This document shows, piece by piece, positions 7,400 to 15,364 of a stretch of 46,616 nt of DNA. The stretch spans positions 1-46,616 of the IMG/VR virus record IMGVR_UViG_3300020060_000013. The stretch is one strand, 5' to 3'. How positions within the stretch are numbered: position 1 is the first letter of the stretch; every line of letters starts with the position of its first letter. A model generated the notes under the pieces. It made no database searches and was not told the DNA's origin. It saw only the letters and a program-made list of their open reading frames with translations. The stretch comes from a virus. The translations under genes and the position numbers were made by a program.

Positions 7400-8037
7400 G
7401 ACCCGCCGTCCCGAAGGTTCATACGCGGCTTGATGGTCCACGGGTTGATCGTCTCGTCTTCTTCGGCTTCGTAGTCCACGACGGGGCCGAAGTAGCTGAA
7501 TCGGCCGTAGTCTGATTTGCAGTGCTGCTGCAACGCGTACCCATTCTTCTGGAGATGATGAACCGCCATCGCGTACTGCTCCTCGTCAGGAACCTTGAAG
7601 CTGGCATGCACAGCACCGACACCGTGATTCTGCATGCGGAGTTGCTGCTCCAGCGCGCTGTGGATCGGGCTGAACCCTTCCCCGAGGGTCATCACCTCGA
7701 TTCGAAAGTCCCACGGCGTGCGAACGAACCAGTACTGCACCGCGTACCTGCTCGGGATGGGAGTGGTGGCGACGATGTCCTTGGCCGCGTTGAAAAGCTC
7801 GAACCCCTCGAGCTCGATCAGGGTGGTGATGAGGATCATGGCGTCGTGATGGTTGCCCAGCATCACAGCCATCTCGTCGATGCGGTAACTGGCACCGAAC
7901 ATACCGCGCAACGTCTCGTTGCACTCGGTAGCGCCAGTACGAAGATGGTCAATGAGCCCATCTCGGCTGGCCCGAAAGATCTCTTCGGCCGTCGGCTCAT
8001 GCGCCGTCTGGCCCAACAACTGTTCCATGAAACCCAT
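7396..8037 (-). CDS. Possible VOC-superfamily (glyoxalase-like) protein, 213 aa
   Basis: The C-terminal half shows the order F-R-I-E-V-M-T-L-G-E-G-F-S-P-I-H, then GVGAVHASFKVPDEEQYAMA, HHLQKNGYAL and GRFSYFGP, which resembles beta-alpha-beta-beta-beta units of the VOC fold (His in VHASF, Glu in RIEVM as metal ligands). Such proteins include epimerases, isomerases and dioxygenases. The N-terminal 90 residues are helical, with NHHDAMIL, and less clear. The match is by eye only. It lies between dnaE and the SDR and may work with the latter. The RBS GAAGGG is inside the 5-bp spacer/dnaE end. Confidence 0.45.
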   Translation of the reverse strand: MGFMEQLLGQTAHEPTAEEIFRASRDGLIDHLRTGATECNETLRGMFGASYRIDEMAVMLGNHHDAMILITTLIELEGFELFNAAKDIVATTPIPSRYAVQYWFVRTPWDFRIEVMTLGEGFSPIHSALEQQLRMQNHGVGAVHASFKVPDEEQYAMAVHHLQKNGYALQQHCKSDYGRFSYFGPVVDYEAEEDETINPWTIKPRMNLRDGGS

Positions 8038-8042
8038 TGCTG

Positions 8043-11000
8043 CTAGCCCTTCAACTTGTCGGGGTCGATCACCCAGAGTTCTTCTGCGTACAGAGCTCGC
8101 CTATACTCGCGCCTTTTCATGCCGCGCACCAACAGGAGATGCTTTTTCGGATTCAACTCCCACAGGACATCTTTGTACTTCTCATACAACCCTCGGTAGC
8201 GATGAACCGTGATGGTGATCGGGCCGGTCTCATCTTCTCCGAGGATCACTGCCCAGTTGACGAACTGCGGCTCCTTCACGGTCGAGGGGTCAAGCTCCTC
8301 GCCAGTACGACTGCGGTGCAGCTCGTACAAGTCCTTGAGGTTGCGGTCCCGCACGGCCACCAACAGCACATGCTGCCCTAGCTTCGGCTCGTACGGTACG
8401 TCTTCGGCCCGACTGGTAGGCCTTCGCATGAAGTTGGAATCAGCGTGACGGTTCAACCAGCCTCGGGCCTTACCCAGTCGGTTAGCCAACAGATCAATCC
8501 CGAACGGGTCGTCCTGACCAACGAAGGTCGCAACCTTCTCCATGGTCACCGGCCCGATGCCGCTCACCGCAGTGAAGTCCTCCCACCGAGTAAATCCTAC
8601 TGGCAGTGCAGCGCCGGACTTAGCTAGCGCGAGCCGATCACCATTGTCTCGCCACTCGACCATCGGAATGGCTGTCTTGGCGCCAATACCCGGAATCTGT
8701 TCGAATCCAGCGAGCAATGCCTTGCCGCTGACCGACCATGTGGCCTGGCTGCGGTCGGGATCAGGCGGGAGGATTTTGATGCCCTTCTTGACCGCCTCCT
8801 TGAGGATGTCGAAACCCTTTGTTTTGGGGTCATACTTCTGAAGAGCTGCGCAGTAGAACTCCAGCGGGTAATGCACCTTCAACCACATGGTATTATGAAC
8901 AACGATACCGTTGGCCAAGAAGTTGTGCGGCTCGCCTTCCATGGCAATGTCATACATCACCATGTCACGAACGGGCTCAATAGATTTCACGGTATCCCAG
9001 ACAATGTTCTCTCCTCGACGAAGAGGATCCTCCTCAAATACCCAATGGAGCTTATCTTCGAAGTCGTCTGGGTAGACAACCTGAACGGCATCGTCTTCTT
9101 CGTACTTGTCGAAATAGTATTCGACCCTACGTTTCCAGGTCGGGGATCCCATCTCAACATAAACCCCCTTCACAAGGAAGTCGGCAACGCCACCGCTCGC
9201 CAGCGGTACTTGATGTTCGTGTTCTATTTCACCCTCTACGAGCCACGCGCATAATGCCTTCTCATAAGCACTATGTGTTGCCTGGCCGCATAATCCAACT
9301 CCCAAGCGACCAGCAGCCTTCGCAGCCCCTTCTATAAAGGGCAGTGTTTTGGCAGCTTTCTCTTCTGCGTTGAGAGACTCCCAGGTAGACCTCCACGTAG
9401 CTACACCAGTTCCGCGAGATTTATCTAGTCCTCGAAGTTGTCTCTGCCGCGAGCTTTCAGTAGCCCTAGCCCACGCCTTCTTGTTGCCTGCACCAACTTT
9501 CTCGCGCACGTCCTGGCGGTCAGACATGGCCGAATATCGCTTTTCTGCCGCCACGAGATCGCCAACTTCAATTTCCTCTAAGCGCTTGTAACCATTCGGC
9601 GTCAGGATCAGATGTCTTTCGCTACAAGTAAGATGCTTGCCACTGCTAGTCACCATCTCCCATCCGAACTTAAGATTTGCGTTCTTTGCCCCCGTGGTTC
9701 TAACAACCTGCTGGACCTTACCAGGAATAGTCTTACCGGTCTCGGGATCGTAACAGGCAATACGACCGACACCTTCTCGATATGCCTTGGCCACAGTGAT
9801 GTATTTCTTATTATCCCAGTCATAAACCTTCGTTTTACCGGCCACGCACCAATAGGCGATCATTGCGTACGAGATCGAGTGAGCCGAGTTGAACGCGTAC
9901 GCTCCGGCAGTCACCAGTTGCTTCCATATCTTGCCAGCGCTGACGTCCTTGACACCATTCTGCTTGCAGCCGTCCATGAACAATTGCTGCATGCGGTTGA
10001 ACGCCTGCTCACCTTGCTTCTTAGAGATCAGCTTACGGATCTGCGCGGCCTGCTCCCACGAGAAGTTGGCGAGCTTGCGGACCACCTGGAGAATCTGCTC
10101 CTGATACACGATCTGATAGTTGGTCCACTGCGTAATCTCGTCAACGACGGGATGCAGGTGCTCGGCTGGCTTACGGCCATGTTTTATCTGAATGTACTCG
10201 GCTGCCGCCCCGCTATGTAACGGTCCGGGCCTACTCAGTGCGTTGATATCGCCAATCTCCATGAAGTTGTCTGGCTTGACCTCGCGATTGACGCTCCGCA
10301 TAGCGCGACCATCGAATTGAAAGATGCCTACGACCTCGTTGCGCTTGAATGCTTCGAAGACTTCTTCTTCATCAAGCGGTACCTCGTACAGCTCTTCTAG
10401 CGTCATACCCACCATGGCCAGGCACCGCGCAATGACGTTCATTGTTAGCAGACCCAATGCGTCAATCTTGAGCGCATTGATGTATTCCGCGTCGTATTTA
10501 TCGATGCTCAACACATTGCGCATGGTCTTGGTCTTGGCGTCCTCGCGACTGTAGACCGCCACGCCATTGGTGAGCGGCTCGTCGGCCACTACCAGTCCGG
10601 CCGCGTGCACGCTGAACCCCTTGAGACCGCCCTCGAGCCGCTGCGCCAATCGCAGCTTTGGGTGCTTCTTGAATATGGCCGCAATCTTCGGGAACATAGC
10701 TTCAGAGTCTTCAATGGTGGTGTTCCCGCGCAGGTCGCCTGACGACCGCTCGATGATCATCTCTTTGACGGTGTCGACGTCAACCTGTGGAATGCGGTAT
10801 ACCCGAGCGATGTCGTCAAGGCTGTTCTTGCCCTTATAGTTCGTGACCGTCGCGATGTTGCCCACATGCTCTTCGCCATACATGTCAACGAGATGCTGCC
10901 GAACCTCCCAACGCCTCTCATCGTCAAAATCGAGGTCGATGTCCGGGAGGTCATGCCTGTTCTCGTCGACGAACCGCTCGAACAATAGGGTGGGGAACAG

Positions 11001-12173
11001 CATCGGATTGACTTCGGTAATGCGCAATAGATAGCACGCCAGGGAGGCTGCGGCAGAGCCTCGAGCAGGGCCGACTGCGATATCGGAGTTCTTAGCCCAA
11101 CGGACCACTTCGCTGATCGTCAGGAAGTAATCGGCGAAGCCTTTGGGAATGATGAGCCCGAGCTCGTACTTGAGTCGCTCAACGTAGCGGCGCTGCTCCT
11201 TGGCGCTCAACGAGCTCAGGCCGCGATATTTCCATCCTCGCCGACACCACTCCCAGATCAGTTCATCGCTCGGCTTGTCGCCGGGGAACTTGAGCTCTTG
11301 GAATTTCGGAATGGTGACGTTGCACCGGTCCATGATTTCGATGGTGCTACCCATCGCTTCCGTCGCCTCTCCGTAGCTGAGCCCGGTACGCAGGAGCTCG
11401 CCGTAGATCACGTCCGGCTTGCGCGGCGACAGGTCGAGGTCATATTCCCAGCTCTGAGACTGGGCTTCAACCGTATTGTTGCGGCCACCGCGATCGATGG
11501 CGTGAATGACCGGATACATGTCTTTGAAGCTCGGGTCCGGGTAATGGCAGTCCAGCGTAGCCACCAGCGGGATTTCTAGTCGAGCACCGAGCCGCGCCAG
11601 TTCCTCGTTGAAAGCGCGTTGCTTGCGGAGCTGTGGGTGTGGCATGACCTCGAGGTAGTACCGATCACCGAACAGGTCAGCGAACCACCCCGCCACCTTC
11701 TCCGCAGCCTTGCGGTCGGGGCGTTCCTTCTCCGGGGTTCCCTTGCCGCCGAACATCGCGGTAGAGAGCAGACCACCAAGACAGCCGCTCATCACGATCA
11801 GACCCTCGTTGTACTTCACGAGCATCTCGCTAGTAACAGTTGGCTTGTAACGAAAGTCGACCCAGCTCTGAGATACCAACCTATTCAGATTCTGAAAACC
11901 TTCGGGTGTTTCAGCCAACACAGTGAGATGGTTTTTAAGTTGACCTCTCTCGTCTCCGGTCTCGGTATAGATCTCGCATCCGAAGAGAGGCTTGATACCG
12001 GCAGCCAGGCAGTGCTTCTCAAGCTTGATATGACCCGTCACGTTGCCATGGTCCGTGAGAGCCATTCCGGGGTAGCCAAGCGCTGCCGCTGCTTTGACGT
12101 GCTCCTCGACCGGTCGGAGACCATCCCCATACGAATTCGTTCCGTGCCAATGAAGATTGACGAACTGTCTCAA
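8043..12173 (-). CDS. dnaE: DNA polymerase III alpha subunit (DnaE-type replicative polymerase) containing an intein
   Basis: The 1,376-residue product carries an N-terminal PHP domain (H8xH10, TDH at 40-42, GCEIY at 65-69) and the family C polymerase core: GPARGSAAASLACYLL (368-383), PDIDLDF with D411 and D413, and D571 in KIDALGLLT. After splicing out the 319-residue intein the exteins total 1,057 residues, close to bacterial DnaE and so probably the phage's main replicase. The start is a TTG at 12173 with a strong GGAGG five bases upstream; the first residues (QFVNLHWHGTNSYGDG) already belong to the PHP domain, so no other start fits. A 57-bp leader with two hairpins precedes it. A small OB-like or HhH region follows the intein (GIGAKTAI, SGIGPVTMEKV). 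Confidence 0.95.
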   Translation of the reverse strand: MRQFVNLHWHGTNSYGDGLRPVEEHVKAAAALGYPGMALTDHGNVTGHIKLEKHCLAAGIKPLFGCEIYTETGDERGQLKNHLTVLAETPEGFQNLNRLVSQSWVDFRYKPTVTSEMLVKYNEGLIVMSGCLGGLLSTAMFGGKGTPEKERPDRKAAEKVAGWFADLFGDRYYLEVMPHPQLRKQRAFNEELARLGARLEIPLVATLDCHYPDPSFKDMYPVIHAIDRGGRNNTVEAQSQSWEYDLDLSPRKPDVIYGELLRTGLSYGEATEAMGSTIEIMDRCNVTIPKFQELKFPGDKPSDELIWEWCRRGWKYRGLSSLSAKEQRRYVERLKYELGLIIPKGFADYFLTISEVVRWAKNSDIAVGPARGSAAASLACYLLRITEVNPMLFPTLLFERFVDENRHDLPDIDLDFDDERRWEVRQHLVDMYGEEHVGNIATVTNYKGKNSLDDIARVYRIPQVDVDTVKEMIIERSSGDLRGNTTIEDSEAMFPKIAAIFKKHPKLRLAQRLEGGLKGFSVHAAGLVVADEPLTNGVAVYSREDAKTKTMRNVLSIDKYDAEYINALKIDALGLLTMNVIARCLAMVGMTLEELYEVPLDEEEVFEAFKRNEVVGIFQFDGRAMRSVNREVKPDNFMEIGDINALSRPGPLHSGAAAEYIQIKHGRKPAEHLHPVVDEITQWTNYQIVYQEQILQVVRKLANFSWEQAAQIRKLISKKQGEQAFNRMQQLFMDGCKQNGVKDVSAGKIWKQLVTAGAYAFNSAHSISYAMIAYWCVAGKTKVYDWDNKKYITVAKAYREGVGRIACYDPETGKTIPGKVQQVVRTTGAKNANLKFGWEMVTSSGKHLTCSERHLILTPNGYKRLEEIEVGDLVAAEKRYSAMSDRQDVREKVGAGNKKAWARATESSRQRQLRGLDKSRGTGVATWRSTWESLNAEEKAAKTLPFIEGAAKAAGRLGVGLCGQATHSAYEKALCAWLVEGEIEHEHQVPLASGGVADFLVKGVYVEMGSPTWKRRVEYYFDKYEEDDAVQVVYPDDFEDKLHWVFEEDPLRRGENIVWDTVKSIEPVRDMVMYDIAMEGEPHNFLANGIVVHNTMWLKVHYPLEFYCAALQKYDPKTKGFDILKEAVKKGIKILPPDPDRSQATWSVSGKALLAGFEQIPGIGAKTAIPMVEWRDNGDRLALAKSGAALPVGFTRWEDFTAVSGIGPVTMEKVATFVGQDDPFGIDLLANRLGKARGWLNRHADSNFMRRPTSRAEDVPYEPKLGQHVLLVAVRDRNLKDLYELHRSRTGEELDPSTVKEPQFVNWAVILGEDETGPITITVHRYRGLYEKYKDVLWELNPKKHLLLVRGMKRREYRRALYAEELWVIDPDKLKG
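8892..9848 (-). mobile_element. Intein within DnaE (319 aa) with PD-(D/E)XK-type endonuclease domain
   Basis: The intein spans DnaE residues 776-1094. It starts with C776 (CVAGKTKVYDW, block A), has a block B variant ending S851-E-R-H854, block F (YDIAMEGEPHNF) and block G VVH1093-N1094, followed by extein Thr1095. Extein sequence resumes exactly (MIAYW|TMWLKVHYP), so splicing should restore a normal polymerase. Between blocks B and F there is no LAGLIDADG or HNH motif. Instead E971 (YEKAL), Q988, D998 (ADFLV) and E1007 (VYVEMG) match the layout of a Vsr-like / EDxHD PD-(D/E)XK nuclease, preceded by a basic region (about 885-960) that may bind DNA. Confidence 0.92.
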
Positions 12174-12192
12174 GTGAACCTCCGTAGGGGAA

Positions 12193-12236
12193 GGCGGGGC
12201 TGCGACGCCAGCGTGGCCCCGCCTGACCAGTCAGGC
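12193..12236 (-). promoter_or_regulatory. Two adjoining hairpins in the dnaE leader
   Basis: The gap between the DUF1599-like gene and dnaE contains GCCTGAC-CA-GTCAGGC (12221-12236) and an 8-bp perfect stem GGCGGGGC/GCCCCGCC (12193-12200 with 12216-12223). They share three bases, so the two full stems exclude each other. They end about 10 bases before the GGAGG ribosome site. There is no U tract. They could act as a terminator/attenuator or a transcript-end structure; this is inference. Confidence 0.5.
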
Positions 12237-12743
12237 TTGCGGGTTGTCGCGGACCTTGCGGCCTCGCGGCCGAGGCGTCGGCTTGTCGGGCGCCTCTTCG
12301 CCAGGCGTACCCAAATCACCCACAGCCTGCATCACGCCGGTCTGCTCAGCGGCATCTTCGGGTAGCTGGTCATACGGCTGCGGCTGCCAGTTGTCCACTC
12401 GAACGGGGTCGATTAGACCGCCCGCGTAGACACTCTGCTGCTCGATGTGGCCGACGTCCTCGTGGCCCCACTCCCGGTCCGCGTCCATGTTCAGAATTAG
12501 GAATGCCAGAGTGTTCATCATGTCCATGGCCGTCTCGCGGGGGTGCTCTTTCTCACCGTTCAGGAACGGCTCGCCAGCTCGCCATAGCATTGTCCGGAGG
12601 CGCTTGTCCTTCTCCAGAATCCGACTGAGATTGCCGCGCCAACCCTGGTCCTGCCAGGCGTCGCCGTACTTCGCGTTCTTCTCGCTGGCGAGCCGAATAG
12701 CTTCATCAAAGATTCGACTCATGTCTCGAATTGTCTCGCTCAT
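12231..12743 (-). CDS. DUF1599-like (nucleotide modification associated domain 1) protein, 170 aa
   Basis: Residues 10-100 follow the DUF1599/NMAD1 pattern: an N-terminal helix, the block ASEKNAKYGDAW, GWRGNLSRILEKDKRLRTML, and a terminal ETAMDMMNTLAFLIL with an Asp-rich helix. This all-alpha fold is related to MazG-like proteins and was named for its association with phage nucleotide modification genes. Residues 110-170 are a Pro-, Gly- and Glu-rich, probably disordered tail. It overlaps the upstream gene by ATGA (12740-12743). Direct activity is unknown. Confidence 0.65.
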   Translation of the reverse strand: MSETIRDMSRIFDEAIRLASEKNAKYGDAWQDQGWRGNLSRILEKDKRLRTMLWRAGEPFLNGEKEHPRETAMDMMNTLAFLILNMDADREWGHEDVGHIEQQSVYAGGLIDPVRVDNWQPQPYDQLPEDAAEQTGVMQAVGDLGTPGEEAPDKPTPRPRGRKVRDNPQA

Positions 12744-12994
12744 AGCGGGGGCTCCAGTTCGTTGTTCGTGTCCTCGCCGACGACGGGCTCTGTCTCGTAT
12801 TCCTCGACCAGACTCCAGGCGTCGGCGTTGAACTGGGCCACCGGCTCCGTGTTGGTGTAGTAGCGATCTGGGACCAGTACCTCCTTGGTGATCAGAAGAG
12901 TTCGGTCGTCACCCATGCGCCAGTCATCAGCTCCCGAATAGGCGAGATACATGTCTCCGCCCATGGGATAGCTCAGTGTGACCTTGATGCCCAT
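12740..12994 (-). CDS. Hypothetical protein, 84 aa
   Basis: The ATG at 12994 (M-G-I-K-V-T-L-S-Y) shares its A with the stop of the HAD gene (TGATG); an in-frame start at 13018 would add eight basic residues. The protein is beta-rich at first (IKVTLSYPMGGDMYLAYSG, RTLLITKEVLVPDRYY) and acidic at the end. No family recognised. Confidence 0.6.
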   Translation of the reverse strand: MGIKVTLSYPMGGDMYLAYSGADDWRMGDDRTLLITKEVLVPDRYYTNTEPVAQFNADAWSLVEEYETEPVVGEDTNNELEPPL

Positions 12995-13650
12995 CAGACT
13001 CCGTTTTCCTTTCGCCATTGCTTGATCAATGCGACCATCTCCGCTGCTGCTTGTTCTAGGTCAAAAGAGCGATAGAAGTCGCCTCCTTGATTGTACGGCC
13101 GATCCATGATGCGCGCCGTTAGACCGAGCTGCTCTGCCTTACGCACCTGTTCCGGCTCATCGTCAAGTACTGCCACTACCCGGTTAATGCCTACCAGCTG
13201 CCTCAGGTCCCGGTACTTAGATTCACCATAAAGGACGCCGTCGTACCGAACGTGACTGCGCTGCAACCAGAACTGAGTGTCTGGGTCGATGTTGTCTAGC
13301 CGCTGCCACGGTCGCGTCGTACATACCCACAGCTCAGCGCCAGCTGCCCGCACGGCGGCCGAGAGCGCTGCCGCGCCGGGTCGTACCGGCATACTCCGCT
13401 TCATGCGCCCTTGGCGGTAACCAAGCTTCATTTCGCGGTACCGTGTCTTGCTCACGCTGAAGCATCGCCAGTACGGGATGGACCCTTCCCAATTACGAAG
13501 CACGGGCTTCTGCAAGAACATCTCGGCGTACTCCGCGAAGTGTTCGTGATACTCACCGAGCGTACCGTCTACGTCCACAGCGACCACCGGTCGTAACACC
13601 TGCCCCGGAGCTCCGTTCATCGCGCGTCGTGGTGCCAGCTTTTCTTTCAC
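12994..13650 (-). CDS. HAD-superfamily phosphatase, 218 aa
   Basis: The HAD motifs are present: motif I VVAVDVDGTLGEYHEH (nucleophile DxD), motif II VCTTRPWQR, a Lys in the GESKYRD region, and motif III/IV VVAVLDDEPEQV. The family hydrolyses phosphomonoesters; the phage context suggests a deoxynucleotidase or polynucleotide 3'-phosphatase. A cap region (about residues 40-105, WEGSIPYWRCFSVSKTRYRE) lies between motifs I and II. I choose the GTG at 13650, which overlaps the stop of the upstream gene as GTGA (13647-13650); an upstream start would extend into that gene. Confidence 0.8.
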   Translation of the reverse strand: MKEKLAPRRAMNGAPGQVLRPVVAVDVDGTLGEYHEHFAEYAEMFLQKPVLRNWEGSIPYWRCFSVSKTRYREMKLGYRQGRMKRSMPVRPGAAALSAAVRAAGAELWVCTTRPWQRLDNIDPDTQFWLQRSHVRYDGVLYGESKYRDLRQLVGINRVVAVLDDEPEQVRKAEQLGLTARIMDRPYNQGGDFYRSFDLEQAAAEMVALIKQWRKENGV

Positions 13651-13916
13651 GCGGGGTCTCCCGCTGGCGCGCAACAGGCAGCCTTGTATCGGGGCGGCTC
13701 TCCGTTCAGCTCACAACCCGTAATTGGCGTACCGGCTTCGAAGAACCCCTTACATTCGAAGCACACTCCTGCGTACTTCGAGGGGAACCAACCACCCAGC
13801 GCAAGAACGCGCATGCGTTCCGCTTCTTCGTCAGCCTTCTGCTGCGCCGCCTTTCCGTTACATTCCGCACACCACGCGGGATTGAGCCCATGTACACAAT
13901 CCTCGATGTCAGTCAC
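13647..13916 (-). CDS. Zinc-ribbon-like protein, 89 aa
   Basis: I place the start at GTG 13916, which overlaps the stop of the 73-aa gene as GTGA (13913-13916); the longer upstream reading is a shadow of that gene. The peptide carries WCAECNGK, VCFECKGFF and a terminal ITGCEL...ACCAP, giving Cys pairs that could hold one or two zinc ions, with a charged helix (QQKADEEAERMRVLA) between. No function known. Confidence 0.6.
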   Translation of the reverse strand: MTDIEDCVHGLNPAWCAECNGKAAQQKADEEAERMRVLALGGWFPSKYAGVCFECKGFFEAGTPITGCELNGEPPRYKAACCAPAGDPA

Positions 13917-14134
13917 GAGATGAACCTCCGCCACTGGACAGTGAAGAAGCCGCCGAACACATTCCCGTACATACCACAGATGGTCCGCCAACTGGACTCG
14001 CCGAGCAACATCGCAGCGCCTCCCTTCTCGGCATGCAGGAATCCGAACTTCCGATTTCCGAAAAGGCGAGACAATCCCTTCGAGGTCTTGCCACGCCACG
14101 TCCACTCCAGGAGTTTCACATCGCTCAGCTTCAC
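13913..14134 (-). CDS. Hypothetical protein, 73 aa
   Basis: The GTG at 14134 overlaps the upstream stop as GTGA (14131-14134). The small basic, Trp/Phe/Gly-rich protein (LLEWTWRGKTSKGLSRLFGN, KFGFLHAEKGG, YGNVFGGFFTVQWR) may be a beta-strand domain. No family recognised; operon coupling on both sides supports it being real. Confidence 0.55.
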   Translation of the reverse strand: MKLSDVKLLEWTWRGKTSKGLSRLFGNRKFGFLHAEKGGAAMLLGESSWRTICGMYGNVFGGFFTVQWRRFIS

Positions 14135-14304
14135 TCGTCAACCTCCGGGTTCTCCAACTTGACCATGGCGATCATCGCGTGCGTACGAGCCGCGTTCACG
14201 GCGGTGTCGATGGCCTCCCTAGTATTGACATGGATCGCTCGATAGTCGTCAGGTATGTTCGCCATCAGAAGGCTTGCCTTCTTGATGTGCTCTTTCGCGT
14301 TCAT
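14131..14304 (-). CDS. Hypothetical helical protein, 57 aa
   Basis: The start is ATG 14304 (M-N-A-K-E-H-I-K), overlapping the oxidoreductase stop as ATGA (14301-14304). The peptide is helical (KKASLLMANIPDDYRAIHVN, REAIDTAVNAARTHAMIAMV). Longer frames run into the upstream gene. Function unknown. Confidence 0.6.
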   Translation of the reverse strand: MNAKEHIKKASLLMANIPDDYRAIHVNTREAIDTAVNAARTHAMIAMVKLENPEVDE

Positions 14305-15104
14305 GCCAACACCTTCCCCAAGTGAGCTGCCGTGTCGTCGTACGCTTCGTGACTCAAGATACCCTTGCGCCACTGACCGTATCGGCCGACTCGGAGAATG
14401 GAACTCATGCAGTTGCAGTCGGTGCCGAGGGGCTTCTCGAACGGCACCACGCCGGCGATCGGCGGCTTGCGCTTGTGGCCGGGCCATTCGACGGTGGCAT
14501 GTCCGAACACGTTCGAAGTGCGGTACCAACCGACCTCGTTCGTTCCGTCGCAGACCACAGTGAACGGACGGGTTCCGAACGCAGCATCAATGGTCTGGTC
14601 CGGCGAATCACCAATAGCCCAGCATGGCACCGATTCGAAAGTGTGTCGAGAACCCACCTGGCACAACACGTTGGCTGGAATGCTACTGATGAACGCGTCC
14701 GCTTCGCTGTAGTGCTGCATCATCGGCACGATGTCCTCGGGCTTGATCTTCACGTTGTTGATCGTCGGTTCGAACATCTCCCAAAGCTGTTGGTACGCCT
14801 GACGAATGTCCCATGCCTCGTGGTTGCCCGCGTACAGCTGCGGAGAAACTGGCGGGGTCAAACTACCGTAAACCTTCTTGCGATAGTTGTCGTGCGTTCC
14901 GTGCTGAACATACGTAACGAGCTCTCCGTTGCTCTCCATTCCCAATCCCGGAACGGGCGCGTGCAAGTACTGGCAGCCGAACAACTGCGACGGCCGCTTC
15001 ACGCTGAGAATGACCACACGCGCCTGAAACTCCCGCTGCGCCGCGTGCGCCGCGATCAAGCCAGCCGGACCGCATCCCAACACAACAACTAGAGGCTTCG
15101 TCAT
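14301..15104 (-). CDS. FAD/NAD(P)-binding oxidoreductase-like protein, 267 aa
   Basis: The protein starts directly with a dinucleotide-binding motif, VVVLGCGPAGLIAAHAA (GxGxxG), followed by a strand ending VVILSVKRPSQLFG. Later there is a second ordered segment (VCDGTNEVGWYR, NVFGHATVEWPGH) and a Cys pair (CNCMSS). This is a Rossmann-type flavoprotein or NAD(P)-binding fold; about 270 residues is short for a full flavin monooxygenase. The substrate is unknown. The start at ATG 15104 overlaps the upstream stop as ATGA (15101-15104). A role in modifying a nucleobase or host small molecule is speculation. Confidence 0.65.
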   Translation of the reverse strand: MTKPLVVVLGCGPAGLIAAHAAQREFQARVVILSVKRPSQLFGCQYLHAPVPGLGMESNGELVTYVQHGTHDNYRKKVYGSLTPPVSPQLYAGNHEAWDIRQAYQQLWEMFEPTINNVKIKPEDIVPMMQHYSEADAFISSIPANVLCQVGSRHTFESVPCWAIGDSPDQTIDAAFGTRPFTVVCDGTNEVGWYRTSNVFGHATVEWPGHKRKPPIAGVVPFEKPLGTDCNCMSSILRVGRYGQWRKGILSHEAYDDTAAHLGKVLA

Positions 15105-15364
15105 TTGTTGATCTCCTTCTGAACTTGAGCGATCTTGTCCGGGGGAATGATGGCGATAACGGGAATGCGCGGAACCTCTTCTTGCTCCAACGCGGAAACC
15201 AAACACGAGCGCATGTGCTGGAATGTCTGGTCGAGCAACGCGATGGCCTGGGCCGTAGCGCTCTGCGAGCGGCCGTTCGGGTATCGAGCCATACGGTTCC
15301 CCTCATCTTCTTTGGTCAGTTTGACAGTGTCTCCAGAGTAGGAGATCTCAATGTCGCATTTCAC
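15101..15364 (-). CDS. Hypothetical protein, 87 aa
   Basis: The GTG at 15364 overlaps the upstream stop as GTGA (15361-15364); an ATG at 15376 is possible but overlaps more. The N-terminus is beta-like (KCDIEISYSGDTVKLTKEDE) and the rest helical (SATAQAIALLDQTFQHMRS, PPDKIAQVQKEI). Function unknown. Confidence 0.6.
   Translation of the reverse strand: MKCDIEISYSGDTVKLTKEDEGNRMARYPNGRSQSATAQAIALLDQTFQHMRSCLVSALEQEEVPRIPVIAIIPPDKIAQVQKEINK

Noticed and set aside
11619-12365. 248-codon rightward frame opposite the start of dnaE
   Set aside because: It is antisense to the PHP domain and runs across the dnaE start and leader; no motif is present.
13647-14141. 164-codon leftward frame as one gene
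   Set aside because: Its first half overlaps the 73-aa gene; a GTG at 13916 coupled to that gene's stop gives a better 89-aa product.
14322-15092. 256-codon rightward frame opposite the oxidoreductase
   Set aside because: The opposite strand has a clear GxGxxG protein; this is its antisense shadow.
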